The notes beneath the pieces were generated by a model. The model saw nothing but the letters and a program-made list of their open reading frames with translations, ran no database searches and had not been told where the DNA came from. The position numbers and the translations under genes were made by a program. Below, piece by piece: positions 1 to 13,600 of a stretch of DNA of 64,000 bases; within the stretch, counting starts at the first letter, position 1, and each line of letters begins with the position of its first letter. Origin of the DNA: Progne subis subis (taxonomy: Eukaryota > Chordata > Aves > Passeriformes > Hirundinidae); assembly GCA_022316685.1 (NCBI GenBank), contig JAKJHU010000107.1, forward strand, positions 930,001 through 994,000, given 5' to 3'.

Positions 1-1040
1 CCTGCTTATTTCACTTCTGGTTGTAGGTTCTGATTATTACAAGGAAGCTAGAAATTAAGCGGAATTCACAAATGTGTTGAATGTTCTTCTTTGATGATAG
101 GTGTTTTTCCTTTGTTATTCCCTTTAAGCATATTCCCTGAAGTACAATTTCTTTGAACAATAGACAAAGCAAGTGGTAGAGAATAGATTTTCTTCACTTT
201 AAGAGTTTTTTCCCCTTCAGAAAATAAACTTTTTAAAATCTCTTCTTTACTGACTTTTCTAGTTTGCCTGCTCTCTTCTGTAGCTACCACCTAACTAGTG
301 AGGCAGAGAAGCCCAAATGTTTCCTAATTCTTTTTTTTTATGTGTGTGTTTTGGGCAGTGGTATATTTTGTCTTGTGATTGAAATTGCTAGTAATTTCAT
401 TTCTTTATTTTTGCAAAAGTGATTTGACTGTAGTGTCCACAATAGATAAATACTATTTGAATCAGGTATCTTGTAAAAAGTGTATTTATTTTGAAGTTGC
501 ATCCAACTGTTCTTGTTAAATTTACTATCGGTAAAATAATTAAAGTTGTGTATTAAATGTATACATGATTGCCATCAGAGTAAATGATTTCCCTGCTAGG
601 CACCTGAATTAAGAATCTAAAAAAAATTAAATTCAACTTGATAATAGAAACCTCTACTGTAGCTCTAATAGAATGCTTTATCTCTGAGTAAATTGAAGGT
701 GCTGAATGAAAAATATACAACTGATTTAGAACTTCTTTTCTTTTAAGGAAATATCCACCACTTCTGAAATGCTAGGAGATACAAGCTGGCATTGAATTAA
801 TGTCACTACAACTCAAGTTTTTAAAAGTAAAGTTAGTTTCTTAAATTCTTGAGATTGAGGTATTTAGTGTGTATTTAGGAAATTGAGCTAATAAACAAGG
901 AGTTTTCTATGCCTGAATTTAAAAGCATGTAATTTAACGTGAAAGAACTTTTATGCTAAATGCTACTTAAAATGAATGCTATAAATGAAAGAACACATGC
1001 AGATTAAGCAATCTCATCTAGTAAAGTAGTCCTAGCCAAT

Positions 1041-1102
1041 GATGGCAGGGTTGGGATTACATAGTCCTTAAAGTCTTTTCCCATCCAAATCATTCCATGA
1101 TC
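1041..1102 (+). mobile_element. CR1 LINE 3'-end fragment
   Basis: A degenerate copy of the CR1 3' tail: a 'gatggcaggg-ttggga' block, then 'tagtccttaaagtc', then 'ccatccaaatcattccatga'. This is the usual order of the avian CR1 end, read in sense on the + strand. It is short and diverged, so the subfamily cannot be given. Confidence 0.7.
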
Positions 1103-3860
1103 CATTCACCTTTGATATCTGTCCTGGAGGTAGGAAGTGTTGTTACTGTTTAATGTAGTTCAAAATACCTTTCCTCTAGAACCAGGAGAGCATGAGGCAC
1201 TATGTATCATCATCAGGTTTGTTTTCCTTGCAGGGGCAGCTGGGGTCACAGGCTGCCTGACAATTCCTCCTTGTGGCATTGCCACAAAAAGCTTAAACAG
1301 TGCTTTTAGCAGCAGTGTGTTGGTCTGTGTAGTGAATTGAACCACAAGTGATCCAGGTACCAAAGAAAATAAAAGACAAAGCACCAGAAAAGCCCCCAAA
1401 AGAACCAAAACCCATCATACAAACAATATTCTCTAAATATTTTGAACCTTAAGTGATGGCCCTTTTTCCTGCAGATGGATAGACTGGCACATTAAGGATG
1501 AGAAAGGGGAGAAAAGCCTAAGCTCATGTTGCTACTGAGGCATGTTTTCCAGCTGTACTGAGATGTTTGAGAGGATTATGTGCTATACCATAATATTTCA
1601 TTTGTCTTGTACTTAAATATGTTGTATGTGATCATATTTTGTTTGTTTAAATATTAATTAACATGAAGGCAAACAATAGTTTGTTTCTGTATACTTTGAG
1701 ATTGCTATCTATGTTTCATTTCCATGCTTAAAATCAGGGAATATGATCTTGTAACTCCTTAAACTTCATGGACAAGATAGTGAATATATATGTACTTATT
1801 TTTAGCAGGTAGATTGCTCAAATATTCAATTTCATAACGTGTAAGTTAACATTTTTAAAAGGCATGCCATAAAAAGTAAAAGGCACGGGCATAGTGGGCA
1901 AAATCCAGTCAGTAAATGGGATTCTTTACCAGTATAGCAGAAGATTACATGGTTGTTTATGGGCCACTTTCTGTAAATGAAACAATACAAAAACAAGTGG
2001 AATGTGCTTGAAGTAATCAGATGGGTGTAGATTAGATTTAATATAGGAGATTTAGACCAACAGTGCATAATTTTAATGCTGAGTTGTATATTGCTAATAC
2101 AAGGACTAAACTTTTGATCCTGGTTATTAAAAGGATTTGTTTTTCACGAATTTGAGCTGTACTTTAAGCAAGATAGGATTAAGGTTTAATATTTCTAGAA
2201 ATTCCTCATGTGCTTTATGAAAATTTTTTCTATGCCATGTAAAAATTGCAATTTAATGAAGCCTGACTTTTTTTCCATCGGTCTGCTAACTTTTTTCCTC
2301 TTATATTCCTGAAGATGCTGTAAATTGTCATGAGCAATTGCTGAGGTGGAAGAACACTACCTTTGTATCTGAGTTACAGTGATTAGAATCAAAAGACTTG
2401 TCTGAGGTTGACTATATTTTTCTTCTTAAGTAAGGATTAAGTCAGGGCAGGTAATATTCAACTTTAGTCCTTTTCATATATTTTTAAGCAAATGAGTACA
2501 TGGGATCTGAATTAGTAGCATGAGTGCAATTTATCATTTACAGCTTAAGCATCACTAAATGTGCTGAATATCACTCATAAATAATTTAATTTAGATGACA
2601 TCTTCAAGTAATTTTCATATGTAGACTGGTTTACAGTGGCTGGTGTATAAAAATATTAGGACAGCTAAGCATGAAATAAATTAGTTCTTTCATGAATTGA
2701 CTCAAGTCAAGGAATATTGCTATGGCCTGATTAAAACCATTGAGAAGCAGCATCGTACATCACAAGAGTGAGGTAAATTTGTCAACAGTCTGATATAAGC
2801 ATAATGTGCCTCTGGGGAAGGGGAATAGGAAATGTACAACAGGGGATGATGTAGCTGTGACTTGGGACATAAAATGTATTGCCCATTTAGGTACTCAAGG
2901 CTTGGCTTTGCATTATGTCACAATTGCTCAGGCTTTTGAGGGCAGACTGTGGATGGTCTTTGATAATGAAAGCTGAGTGCTTTGCTCTGCTTGTAAGGTC
3001 ACACAGCACCAAGTATTTGATTCCAGCTAAGTTAATTTCTTCTAGGATATTTTTGCTTTGCTTTTGTTGGATTTTATTGTCTGAACAAAAGATGAATGGC
3101 ATCAAGCAGCTTCAGGACTTTGTGTAAATGATGTGTTTTTATAGAAATGTTATTGATATAATGTTTTACTATTAATGTTTGTTTCTTGTTGAATTTTAAG
3201 GGGAGAGTTGAATTTTTAGGTGTCTAATTACAGCCAATGACAAGTCTCATAAGCCTATGTAAATAAGCTTATATGTTGAAGTATCCATGTTAATTTAATG
3301 AATTTTTAAATGAAAAAATACTTCTATGTTTTCCTTCCTAGTTCAAAACCTCTGTATGCCTTAACCCTATTAATAGACTCACCTATGCTACAGAGTATTC
3401 AGTTGATAAATTATGATATTTTCAACATTATTCTGTCAGTTAAAAAAGTGCCAGTATAGGCACAATTCTTCTTTCAACTTGTATAGGCTGTATCTATTTT
3501 AGTCAAGATTATTGTCACCTATTGATTGCAAATGAGGTTTTAGCTAATGAGATTTTTTCATTGGTGTTTCACGTGGCAGTCTACAAGCAGAAGTACCAAA
3601 TCATAAAACTGATTATGTAGGAAGAAAAAGAAAGAAAACAAAGAATTCAACCCATGGTTCTCGACATGCAGGCTTTTACAGGTGCTATGTATTAGGTAGG
3701 CTTGAAATCTCAACCCGAGTGGTTCCTGACAGTTTGCTCTTTTGGAGGGTGGTGATGGTGTTAAATTGTATCTGTTTTACAGCAGCTATGTCAAGCTGAT
3801 GCGGTTGAAGTTGATGATTTAAGAATAATTATGTTTGATATTATACTTTTTTTTTAATAG

Positions 3861-3978
3861 AGCCAGAGAATGCTGAGGGTTGGAGAGGACCTTAAAGATT
3901 GTTCAGTCCCAACCCTCCTTGCACCACCTCCCACGAGACCAGGTTGCTCAAGGCCTTATCCAACCTAACCTTGAAGAC
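3861..3978 (-). mobile_element. CR1 LINE 3'-end fragment, reversed
   Basis: Reads as the reverse complement of the CR1 tail: 'gggttggagaggacctta', then 'cccaaccctcc', then 'gaccaggttgctcaagg', then 'ccaacctaaccttgaa'. The element therefore lies on the - strand, opposite to RELL1, inside intron 1. About 115 bp remain. Confidence 0.85.
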
Positions 3979-6586
3979 TGCCCTCAGAGTTCAATTTTTT
4001 TTTGTGCATAATTAATGCTACTGCCCTTATTTTTTGAGCATAATCTGAAGACTGGCTCCATTTAACTAAAATGGCCCTGGGAAACTTTGTTCTAGATGCA
4101 CTTGGCTGTTCTTTCTCATTGTTATTCCCACACTTCAGCATACTCAATCAGTGGATTGTCTTAATAGAGGAGTTTGCCAAACCTCAGGCTACTGATTCAG
4201 TAAAATGATTGCTTGAAAATGAAAGACTTTTTCTGCATTTTTTCTTAAAACATGGTTATTTCAGTAATTTATGGTTATTTCAGTTAATTCAGTAATTCAC
4301 AGTTTAAAGCTGTTTTCAGGGCTACAGTCTGTCAGGAGCACGGTGGGTGGGGTAGCAGAGAACTGAATTGGAAGGGACCTCCTAAAGCCACTTTGCATCT
4401 AGAGGAATTGCAGTGGACCACTACTCGGAAAGCCTGATGCATGGACCTCTAGCCATGTGATAAGGCCTTCTTGCTCTCTAGGTTTGGTGGGAGTTAACCT
4501 GCCATGGTTATGGAGAAAATACGTACTTGTTTGGGCCATGCATGCCACTCTTGCCACAGAGAGGCAGAAAACCCAAAAAGTTGAGTTGGACGAATTTTGT
4601 GACCCTTCAACAAAATAGCTTGACTAGCAAATGGCTGTTGATAGTAGAGAGGTGTTTCCTGGTCTTTCTTAAAATGGATACAGTGCAACAAAATCCAAAG
4701 TATCTGCCTGTTGTCTTATATTTCAACATGAAAGGTGCTTATTAATACCCTTAAGAGCTTGTGATGTACACTGTTTCAGTTGGATTTCATAGATTCTGAG
4801 AGGTTTTAGTCATCCAAGTAATACTTGTGGTGTTATGGCTTTTTTCCTGCCTCGAAAGTAAATGAAACTACTTTGCTGATCATCTGGTGTACTTTGTGGC
4901 TGTTGCTACCTGATGAGTTAGAAATAAAAAAAGAAATTATATTTTGGTATATTGAAGCATGAATTATAAAATCTTAGAATGCAAATAAACTGCATCAGAC
5001 CAGCCTTCTCAGTTATATGATTGTATCCCTTACCCTTTCCTGTCTTCCTTGCAGTATAAAAGAATTGCAAAGGTTAAATTTTAGATATTTTTCAGTTGTC
5101 CTACTCAGGCATGTTAGAGCTTCTGAAGGTAACATGTTGGTAAATTCTGCATACAGTCATCTGTAGGATTGCTAGCCTCTTAAAAGTGAACAGCTTTCTC
5201 TTTTGATTTTGGGAACAAACTAGACTGTCTGATTTTGTCCAAAGCAAATATCCCGAGATTCTGCTTTAACACTTAGTTTTGAGATCTGTTCAGTAACTTG
5301 TTTGCACTTCTTTCCATTTTTCTGCATTTCTACTATTTCCTAGAAAATTATTTTAGCGAAATGTTTAATGCATATTTTTTTTCTTGTTGCGAACTGGGAT
5401 TTACCAGTTGCTATTTCAAATAATTTCCATTGTTTCCTCTTTGAGCAAGTCTTGTGTATTGCATACTACGTAACTGACAATTCAAGACAGTTCTGAAATA
5501 TTCAGAAATATTTGAAAATAAAAGGTTTACTCTTTCTAGAGGAGTAAAGAAAACTAGGGTAAATACCAAATTTCTCTTTGCTATCTGTCGCCTTGTTGGT
5601 GGTTCTCAAATGCAACTTAATTATGCAGCCAGCGCAGGAGATGTTTGTGGAATAACGCTCTTTCTGCAAATTTGTGGAGGCTTCCGGTTTTGGGTTTTTT
5701 TTTTTTAAATTGTATTTTTGAAAGGAAAGGATTATTATTCTAGACATTTGTGTCACTTTCACATTTGTGTTATGAAAGTGTCCCTCTCATGTAAATGGTT
5801 TTCTGCTGACTCTTCTATTCTTCAAAAAGTTCGATGAATGGAACAATTGTGAATTTCCATGTCCATACAAGTAGATGGGAAATACCTTGAGATAGAGGGA
5901 TAAAAAACTTAACACCATCTGGTTGTCATTATTTCCTACTCAAAAAAATTGTTTTCAGCTGGAGTGGAGGAGAAGAACAGAATGGGGAAATGCATGTTTG
6001 GGATAGTAATGTTTAAGTCTATTATATGGGGTGGGGAATGTGTATAAGCTCTAAAGGTTTGCCAAGGTTTTGAGTGTGCAACGTGTAATTTTGGGTTTAT
6101 CTGAGCTGTTGAACTTCTTATACTTTTATATTTGATATGCAAGAAAGTACTGAGTTTTTAGTTTTTTTGTGTATGCTGGACATAAAAGTGTGTTAATATT
6201 GGAAGATATTGTCCAGAAATGTTCATAATCTGGCTCGAGCTTACCTACAAAACCTGATTTAATCAATGCTGCTTTTAGCAGCAGAGTTTCAACTGTCCCT
6301 TCTAATGTAAATATTCTGTACTTCTGATAGGTCAGAATCCCATTTTATAACATGAAGTTTACATCTGTGAAATTAAGAACTTAAATAAAACAGAAGTGCT
6401 TATTTGTGGATATAGTGTGTCACAATGCTTCAACTTTAATTCTTTGCAAGCAAAAGGAATTCTTTCATGTCCCGTTTCAAGTTTAACTACAAAATGATTG
6501 CCAAATCTCAGACAAACAAAGAATAAGCCCACCTTAATCTGATGAACAACGAGTAGATACTCTTTCTGTTGAGAATTCCTGTTGCT

Positions 6587-7291
6587 GTCCCATCTGGGGT
6601 GCCAGTTGTTTCTCTGCACCCAGGGACAGCAGTTGTTGAGGGGCTGCTTGCTGGAGCTTAAATTCCCCGCATTCAGGTGGCTTTAGAGTCTTTTTTGCCC
6701 TCTGCAAAGCTCTGAGCCAAACGCAGGAAAAGACGGAGTCTTCAAGGTTGCATGCTTCGTGTTTATTAGTTCTTATCTTACAATTTTCTCAGTGTCCTGC
6801 AAGATGTTTGCCGTGGCTCGGACATCTGGTGACTCCCCCGTCCCAGGGTTGTCTTTTATCTTTTATACTAATTGCTATGTATTCGATATTTACTATTTAT
6901 TACCAATGTCTATCACTATTACTAAAAAGGTCATCTTTACTTTGATCCAATCCTCACAAACTACTTTGTGCTAACGTCACTGTAGAAATGGAGTGAGGGA
7001 AGAAGAAAGAAGAAGAAGGAGGCAACGCCCCAAATTCTCCATCTTGTCCCCATTCACTTCAATACAAGAAATCCAAAACCACTGTTTTTTCACCCTGTGA
7101 TATACTAAACTACAATCTTTCACACTCTTGTGGCCTGCAATGCTTCCTGCAGTGCAAGAAGCCTCTCCCATGGACTGAAATCAAATCCAGTGTCTCTCTG
7201 AGCTCTGGGCTGTGGTCCCAGACCCCCCTGCCCAGGTCTCTGACCCTCCATTCAAAAGAATGCCCTGGACTCCAACAAATTCCCACTGTCA
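6587..7291 (-). mobile_element. Endogenous retrovirus 5' LTR with primer-binding site, antisense in RELL1 intron 1
   Basis: On the - strand the LTR would run from TGACAGTGGG at 7291 to ...AAACA at 6607, about 685 bp, with TG/CA ends. A TATA box lies at 6867-6860 (TATAAAAG) and an AATAAA signal at 6767-6762, about 100 nt apart, as expected for the U3/R/U5 layout. Two bases past the CA end comes TGGCACCCCAGATGGGAC (6604-6587), which looks like a tRNA-Lys-type primer-binding site and would make this a class II (ERVK-like) 5' LTR. Internal sequence below 6587 shows no gag or pol that I can recognise, and no second LTR is seen, so the provirus is truncated or deleted. The family name is not known to me; the limits come from these signals alone. 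Confidence 0.6.
6860..6867 (-). promoter_or_regulatory. TATA box inside the intronic LTR
   Basis: TATAAAAG on the - strand. Transcription would start near 6835 and run away from RELL1 exon 2, antisense to the gene. The AATAAA signal of the same LTR follows about 100 nt downstream. Present activity cannot be judged from sequence. Confidence 0.45.
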
Positions 7292-7785
7292 AAAATAAAA
7301 ATCAAGGCTATTTCTTTCAGACCTGATAGTTTTTCTGTGCAAGGGTCAATATTAAATCCTGTATTAACTCTCATATTAGGGAAGGTTCCACATTTTATTT
7401 GTAATTTTGCATGAACTCTTAGGACTGGAGGAATGGTATAGCATTTTCCTCACAGATATGAACAAGGAGCAATGGTGGTGTTACTCGGCTGTGAAATATG
7501 AGAGCCCTCTGAGATTACAAGCTTGTCAGGCTACAATATGGTTGGTTCTTCACTGTTATATTGCAGAAATATTGCACAGGCTTTTTGGATGTTAGATGTT
7601 TGTAATTGTTTGGTGAAGGGCTAATATCTACTGTTTCTGGTGTAAGTTCTTCGCCAGGAGAGTATGTGTTGTCCTCATCATCACTGCAGAAGGTACTGTG
7701 GGGTTTTGGTCATGCTTGTAATTTTCTGAATTCTTTCAAGTGATTTACAGTGTATAGTGATACATGTGTTTATTGATTTACATAG

Positions 7786-8025
7786 ATCGAGAGGTTCTGC
7801 GGGTTTTGTCAAGCCATGGCTTACAGACAACTACTTTGACAACTAAAGTGGATGGCAATGATGGCAAGGCTGAACACCTAGAGTATATTGCCTTTGCTTT
7901 GGTTCCTGTTTTCTTCATCATGGGTCTCTTGGGAATTCTTATCTGCCATATCCTTAAGAAAAAAGGATATCGTTGTACAACAGAAGCTGAAGAAGTAGAA
8001 GAAGAAAAAATTGATGAAAAAATAG
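7786..8025 (+). CDS. RELL1: RELL1 exon 2 (ectodomain stalk, membrane span, juxtamembrane)
   Basis: The acceptor is ...tttacatag before 7786; the donor is GTAATC from 8026. The exon opens in phase 1: its first two bases complete a codon begun in exon 1. It carries about 33 extracellular residues without a cysteine or an N-glycosylation sequon, the hydrophobic span, and KKKGYRCTTEAE. Reading on past the donor adds only NQV and a stop, which is intron. Confidence 0.93.
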
Positions 8026-10570
8026 GTAATCAAGTCTAATAAACAAATTTCTGTGCATTGCAACTACTAGGAAACAATTTATTGTGAGACTTCTGTCATT
8101 TCTGTGTCTATATTTGACATCAAAGCAGTATTAAGAATAATATTTTTGTTATTGTGTTACTTGGGGTTTGATCTTTGCCAGTCAACTGGAGTGTTCCGCT
8201 TTCCCATGCAAGCCTGCTAACATCAAGTAAGAGCTTACAGAGGGATCAGAGTATCAGTATATTTGTTTGCAACTCCAAAGATGGGGTCACCAGATCATTT
8301 TTCTGTATTCTACTTGCTGCTAACAACAAAGTATTAGTGTATGCAGTGCTAGTTGAGAAGTGGCAAAAAGCTGCCATTTAAAGCCTAAGATCTTACTTTC
8401 TGTGTTTTGGAATCAATTTGTTCCTGTTGTGCTGTCATTCTTATCTACCCTCTATAAAACCAAGCCTTTGGACTGAATATCTTCATTCTGTTTTATGTAA
8501 TGTCTTAAAGATGCCTTTGTTTTTACCCGAATGTTAGTTCATTTGTGCCCTTATTTTTATTGTTCCTTATTCCCATCTATTCTTACTTGAGGGAAAAAAT
8601 GGGAGTTAGCATGTGGGAAGGGCTATAGTAACATGGTATAATATTTGTAAAATGTAAGTGAAAGCAAAAGTCACTTGTAAATACTCTTCCTTCTCTCAAT
8701 TAATTTCTTTCAGTAGGTTTATAATGAGTGCTAATTACAGTGGCTCTGTGGTAAGGGTAGACCGGTGTGGTGCAGTAATGATGTGTCAGTGCGTTCTTGA
8801 GCATTAACTGCCTGGGGCGGCTGTGCAGTGAGTGCAGCTATCTGATCTCTTAGTTCCCTGAGTGAACAGGGGAGTGCTAATGCAACGGGGACATCCCCTA
8901 TGTGTCAGTGGCAGGAACTAGCTGCCTCTAAATTACATTGCTGAGTTGCAGGTATTAAGATGAAGCCTGGGTACAGAGGTAGGGAAGCCCCTAATTTACT
9001 TCCTAAGAGAAGAATTTAGAGTCTAGCCTATCAAACTTGCCTCAACCCCATTTTTTTTAATAAAACATTATGGCAATTATTAGGGAAGGGCACAGTTTTG
9101 CATCTTCAGTCTTTGCAGGTTATTTTAGGGAAGCTTTTAATATTGTTAATGGGTGCATTCTATTCCAAAAGATGGTGGGTGGGGTTTTTTTTTTTGTTTT
9201 TGTTTTTTTTTTAGTTAATTAATTGTTATGTCCTGCTAGATGTGGGGAAATTCTTAAATTGAATCCCCCTCGTACTAAAAGCTGATAGTACCTGTTTTGG
9301 AGTAGTGATTTGAGACAGCTTTATGGTTTGGTTTGGTTTTTTTTCCTCCCTGTTGTTAGAATTCCTCCCTGCTGTCTTGTCTCCTCCTTACTAACTAGAG
9401 AAGGAATTTTGGAGTATGTTTGTGGAAATACTGAGCTTAATTAATTCTTAGCTGAATTTGTTTGGGCTGATGCACAGATGATAAACCTGTGTTCATAGTT
9501 TTTACTGAATAAGAATGGTAAAAGTTATCTAAGCTTTCCCTCCATAGGGACAAGAGATCTTCCCTCTTATTTTAAAATGTAGTTTCGTTTGGTGTGTGTT
9601 TGGTTTTGGTTGTGACTTTTTTTATCATTATCTATAATTAAAATAGTTCAGTTCTTGATTCATAAGGCCAAGATACTGACAACGTATTTATTTCTTTGCA
9701 CAGAAATGAATGAAACTATACATGAGAATAGTGACACTGTGGGACAAATTGTTAACTACATCATGAAAAATGAAGGTATAGTATTGTGACATTGAAGTTA
9801 GCAGCCCCTTGTGGTGGTGTTCTATAAAAAATAAGTTTTTTCAGAAAGTCTGATGTATGGTATGTTCATGTGCTTTCATTTAATAACCAATTTGTTCGTT
9901 CTTAGCTCTTTGAAGTTGTCTTTACAAAGAGTAACTTCAAGGGCAATAGGGAAGTTTCTTGCTTGTTTGAAAATTGTTTTGTGTGGTAAATTCGGGTCTT
10001 GCATTTCCAGATACTTTAACTGTTTAGGTATTTGAGGTTTTTTGCTTCAGGCTTTTGCTTTGTTTGTGAAGTAAAAACTCAATGTAGCTTTCTTAGTGGC
10101 AGTGTTTAAAGCCTGTGGAAACTTTTATGTTTTGACTAGATTAAACTCCTTGTCCTGAAGTGATTCTTGCAGCTCTTGTCTGATGAGAGGCTTGTGCATA
10201 ACTGAGACAATTTGGTATATAGCACTAATGTTGAATTCTGTACAGGTTATCTGTATGTGTGTCCAAAGTAACGGATAATAAGGAAAAATTGACTGAGAAA
10301 ACAAAATCATAGTTAAGCACCCCATGGAAGGCTTGGTTAGTTCAGAATGTATTTGCCCAATAGAAGAAATGTTTAGGAGACTGGATGTTTTTTATATGAC
10401 AAGAGCCTTCAGCACTTTAATTTTACATTTGTATAAATCAGTTCTAACCATTGAACTGGCTTTGCATTACCTCTGAATGGAGACTAGGCCTTCGGAAAAG
10501 TGTGTTAGGATTTGCATATGGGGATTTTTGGGTTTTGCTGTTTGGGGATTTTTTTCTGTTGTTTTGGGGT

Positions 10571-10624
<54 letters not shown>

Positions 10625-13600
10625 CCAGACTATTAGTGCTTTGAGTTTGTATATTTTTCCTTGAGATTGGGATCAGGTAATTCATGTGTTTTGATAAGAA
10701 GTGGGCAATTGATAGTTCTTGGCTGATAATGAATTTGCATCTTTTAGAGCTCGCTTAAACTGATGTTTTTAATCTGAAGCTGGGTTAAACATGTGAGGTG
10801 GTTGAGAGATCTTTGTTGGATAGTTTTGTGTAGATGGCTATGTTTCATGGCTTGCACTGGGGTGGAGCTTTGAGTGCAATATGAATTGCAATTTTAGTGG
10901 CTCATGTTAAGACTACCCATAGAATTAACATTTTTTTCTGCAGTGTTCTCTTGTGCTGTTTTGGAGCTACATAATGCAGTCGTATTTCTTTTAGATGAAA
11001 TTTCTTTGAGGAACTTTAATTTTGTTGGTTTTTTTCTAAAGTTAGGACGGTTCACTTTTGAAGAGTTCTGTTTATTCTCATTGCAGCAAATGCTGATGTG
11101 TTAAAGGCAATGGTAGCAGATAGCAGTGTCTTTGAACCTGAAAGGTAATTATTCCTCATTTTAATGCATGTTTCCTGAGGCAACTAAAAGCATGTGCTTT
11201 CAAAGGACTTTGTTTCCTGGCCACTTCTAAGACTACATTGCTTGCTTGAGTTACCAGCTAAGAGGATAATACTTTGATTTTCTGTTGTGTCTGAATCCTT
11301 ACATTTTAACATATACCTTGGGTTAGTGACTGGCTCTTGGGGTTATGTGTTCTAGGTGTGTGACACAGTTTTACTGCATTTTGTGCTAAAGATTTACAGA
11401 TGCTACAAATACTGGTTTACTTTGGAGTGAAGTTAAGTACAAAATGGCTTAGTCCAGAGCATCAAAGAACAGAACAGCACTCATTTCATTTGTATAGGTG
11501 CTAACTTACCTAGAAGGAGGGATCCTTCTCCGTGTCTCCTTTTGCTTTACTTTTTTCTTTATAATTGTGGCAATAGACTTTGGTTGACCTACCTCTTAGG
11601 ATTTTTCACTGCACACCTGTTTGGGTAATCATGTAGAAAAAGCAGCTCTGCCTTAGATGCATTGTATGTGTAAAAGAACTTGTAGATGCATCCTATGTGT
11701 AAAAGTGCTTGTATCTGTACATGAGTATTTTTAGCTATATCTAGACTGTTCTCAGTACTCTACATATATAATTCTGTGTTCATATTCAAGGCAGAGGAGA
11801 GGAAAGTTCAAGTGCTGTTGTGCTACCTTTAAAAGAAGTAGTCATAGATAGTTTCAGCAAAACAAGGAGTTAAGTTTGCAGCCATTAAACACCTGGTATA
11901 ATGGTGAGAGGCTTGGTTATAGACAAAACCCCCTGAATTTCCAAAGGGATTTCTTCTCAAGTATAGGTATTTTTAAATTTCTGTGGTTCTGTAGAAATAT
12001 TTATTTGAATTTTGTACATAGGCCTGGGCAGTGTTATCTTGAGTGTTTTAGACAATAGTTGCAGTGATGAATTAAAATATGAAGAGTAAGGAGGAGAGAA
12101 TATGATTGCTCTTACAGAATCTCACAGATACTCCTGAAGCTTTTGTAATCAAGTAGAAATCCTCTGTATTTCTTTGCAAGTTCAGTGCACTATGAAACTT
12201 CCTAATTATAGACATAGTTATGGCTGAATAAAATCTACACTTCTCTCACTTGAGGCCATTACTTCTGTCTTTGCTTCAGGTATTGAGCAACTTTATTTTC
12301 CTTAATTGCATTTTCTTATTTATTTGAAGACCATTAAGTATTTCTTGTCAATATTTCTATTTTTAAAATAAACATCCAAGTAACTCCCTGTCTTCTCTGG
12401 CATGTTTTACTTCTTTAATTCGTTCTTTCTTTTCCCCTTTGGACTCTCTGCAGTTTGTTTGTATCTTTCTTGAAATAACACTTCTAAACCTGCATGGTAT
12501 GATCAGATGTGGCATGATTAATGCTGAGCAATGTAGATTTAGGTTCACAGATTATACTTCTGTTATTTCACTGTTTTGTCCTTGTTAAACAAGAAAACTG
12601 TTAATGATTCATGTTCAGCTCGTGATCCTCTTTTTCTTAAGAATGCTTATCTTTCTTGTTGCTTTTTAATCTAGGTTTGTGTAAAGGCTTTCTGCTAAAA
12701 CACTGAGAATTTGTGTTGTCCTTACTGCAGTACATCCAGTATTTTTAGTAAGATTGTGTATGTGTGAGTGTCTTCCATATACTTGTTCTCCTTTCATCAT
12801 TCTAATTTCTTATCTTGACCTCTACAGTTGCTATGGGTGACCCAGTCTTGGGTACTTTAGCTATTATTCTATTCTGTTACCCAGTGAACTATTTAAAGCA
12901 CTTGATATCATCAGGACCAAATAATCCACATTTAGTATGTCTGCAGATTGACAGCAATTGCAGATACAGTACTTTCTGTATGTGTTTTTAATTTTTTTTT
13001 ACAATGTGTGCTGCGTTACTCTACAGTTATTTCACCTTTCATGAGCTCTGGCCTTCTGTGTTACAAGACGATATTTAAAATGATGCTAAAGTTAAAAAAG
13101 AGTACATCTGGTTTCTATCTACGCTATCTGTTTTTCTGTTTAAGAGGAAAATCAGATTGATTTGAGTAGATAATCTCAAATGCCTTTTGGAGGTTGTACT
13201 GCTTTTTCTTTCTTTCTAGGTACTTAAAAATTTATTTTTTTTTCCCTGAAACTGCATGATGTGGTTTCCTCTTTTTGTTGTGGTACACTTTTTAGTTTTG
13301 CTTCTTTTCAATATTGTGGGACTGTGCTCTTCTTCTGGGAGTTCCTTGAGATCATGTAACAATTCTGAAATACCACAGTTTTCCAAGGTAGTTCTTTTGT
13401 GACTGTAATCAGCTTATTAAAGGTCTTCATCAATATAAGTTCATGTAACCGGTTCTCTTCTACTTTAGTCTGGTTTTTTTTTTCCCCTCTTAATTTCCTT
13501 GTCTTTTGTGTTAGTTACCTTAACCACATGACTGCAACTGAATTAATTTGTGAAAGTGATTGTAACTGCAAAAATATACTATTGGAGGGAACCGTAACCT

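Larger units (their letters stand above)
1..7785 (+). other. RELL1: RELL1 intron 1 (3' part)
   Basis: No exon is recognisable before the splice acceptor at 7784-7785. The first RELL1 exon of other vertebrates encodes a signal peptide and is usually GC-rich; nothing like it is seen here, so it should lie to the left of the window. The stretch is AT-rich and its short reading frames look random. It holds CR1 fragments at 1041-1102 and 3861-3978 and an antisense LTR at 6607-7291. Calling this an intron is inference from the phase-1 acceptor at 7786 and from the human gene layout. Confidence 0.75.

Noticed and set aside
10451..10685. Poly-Phe and poly-Lys frames
   Set aside because: They read through the 52-T homopolymer.
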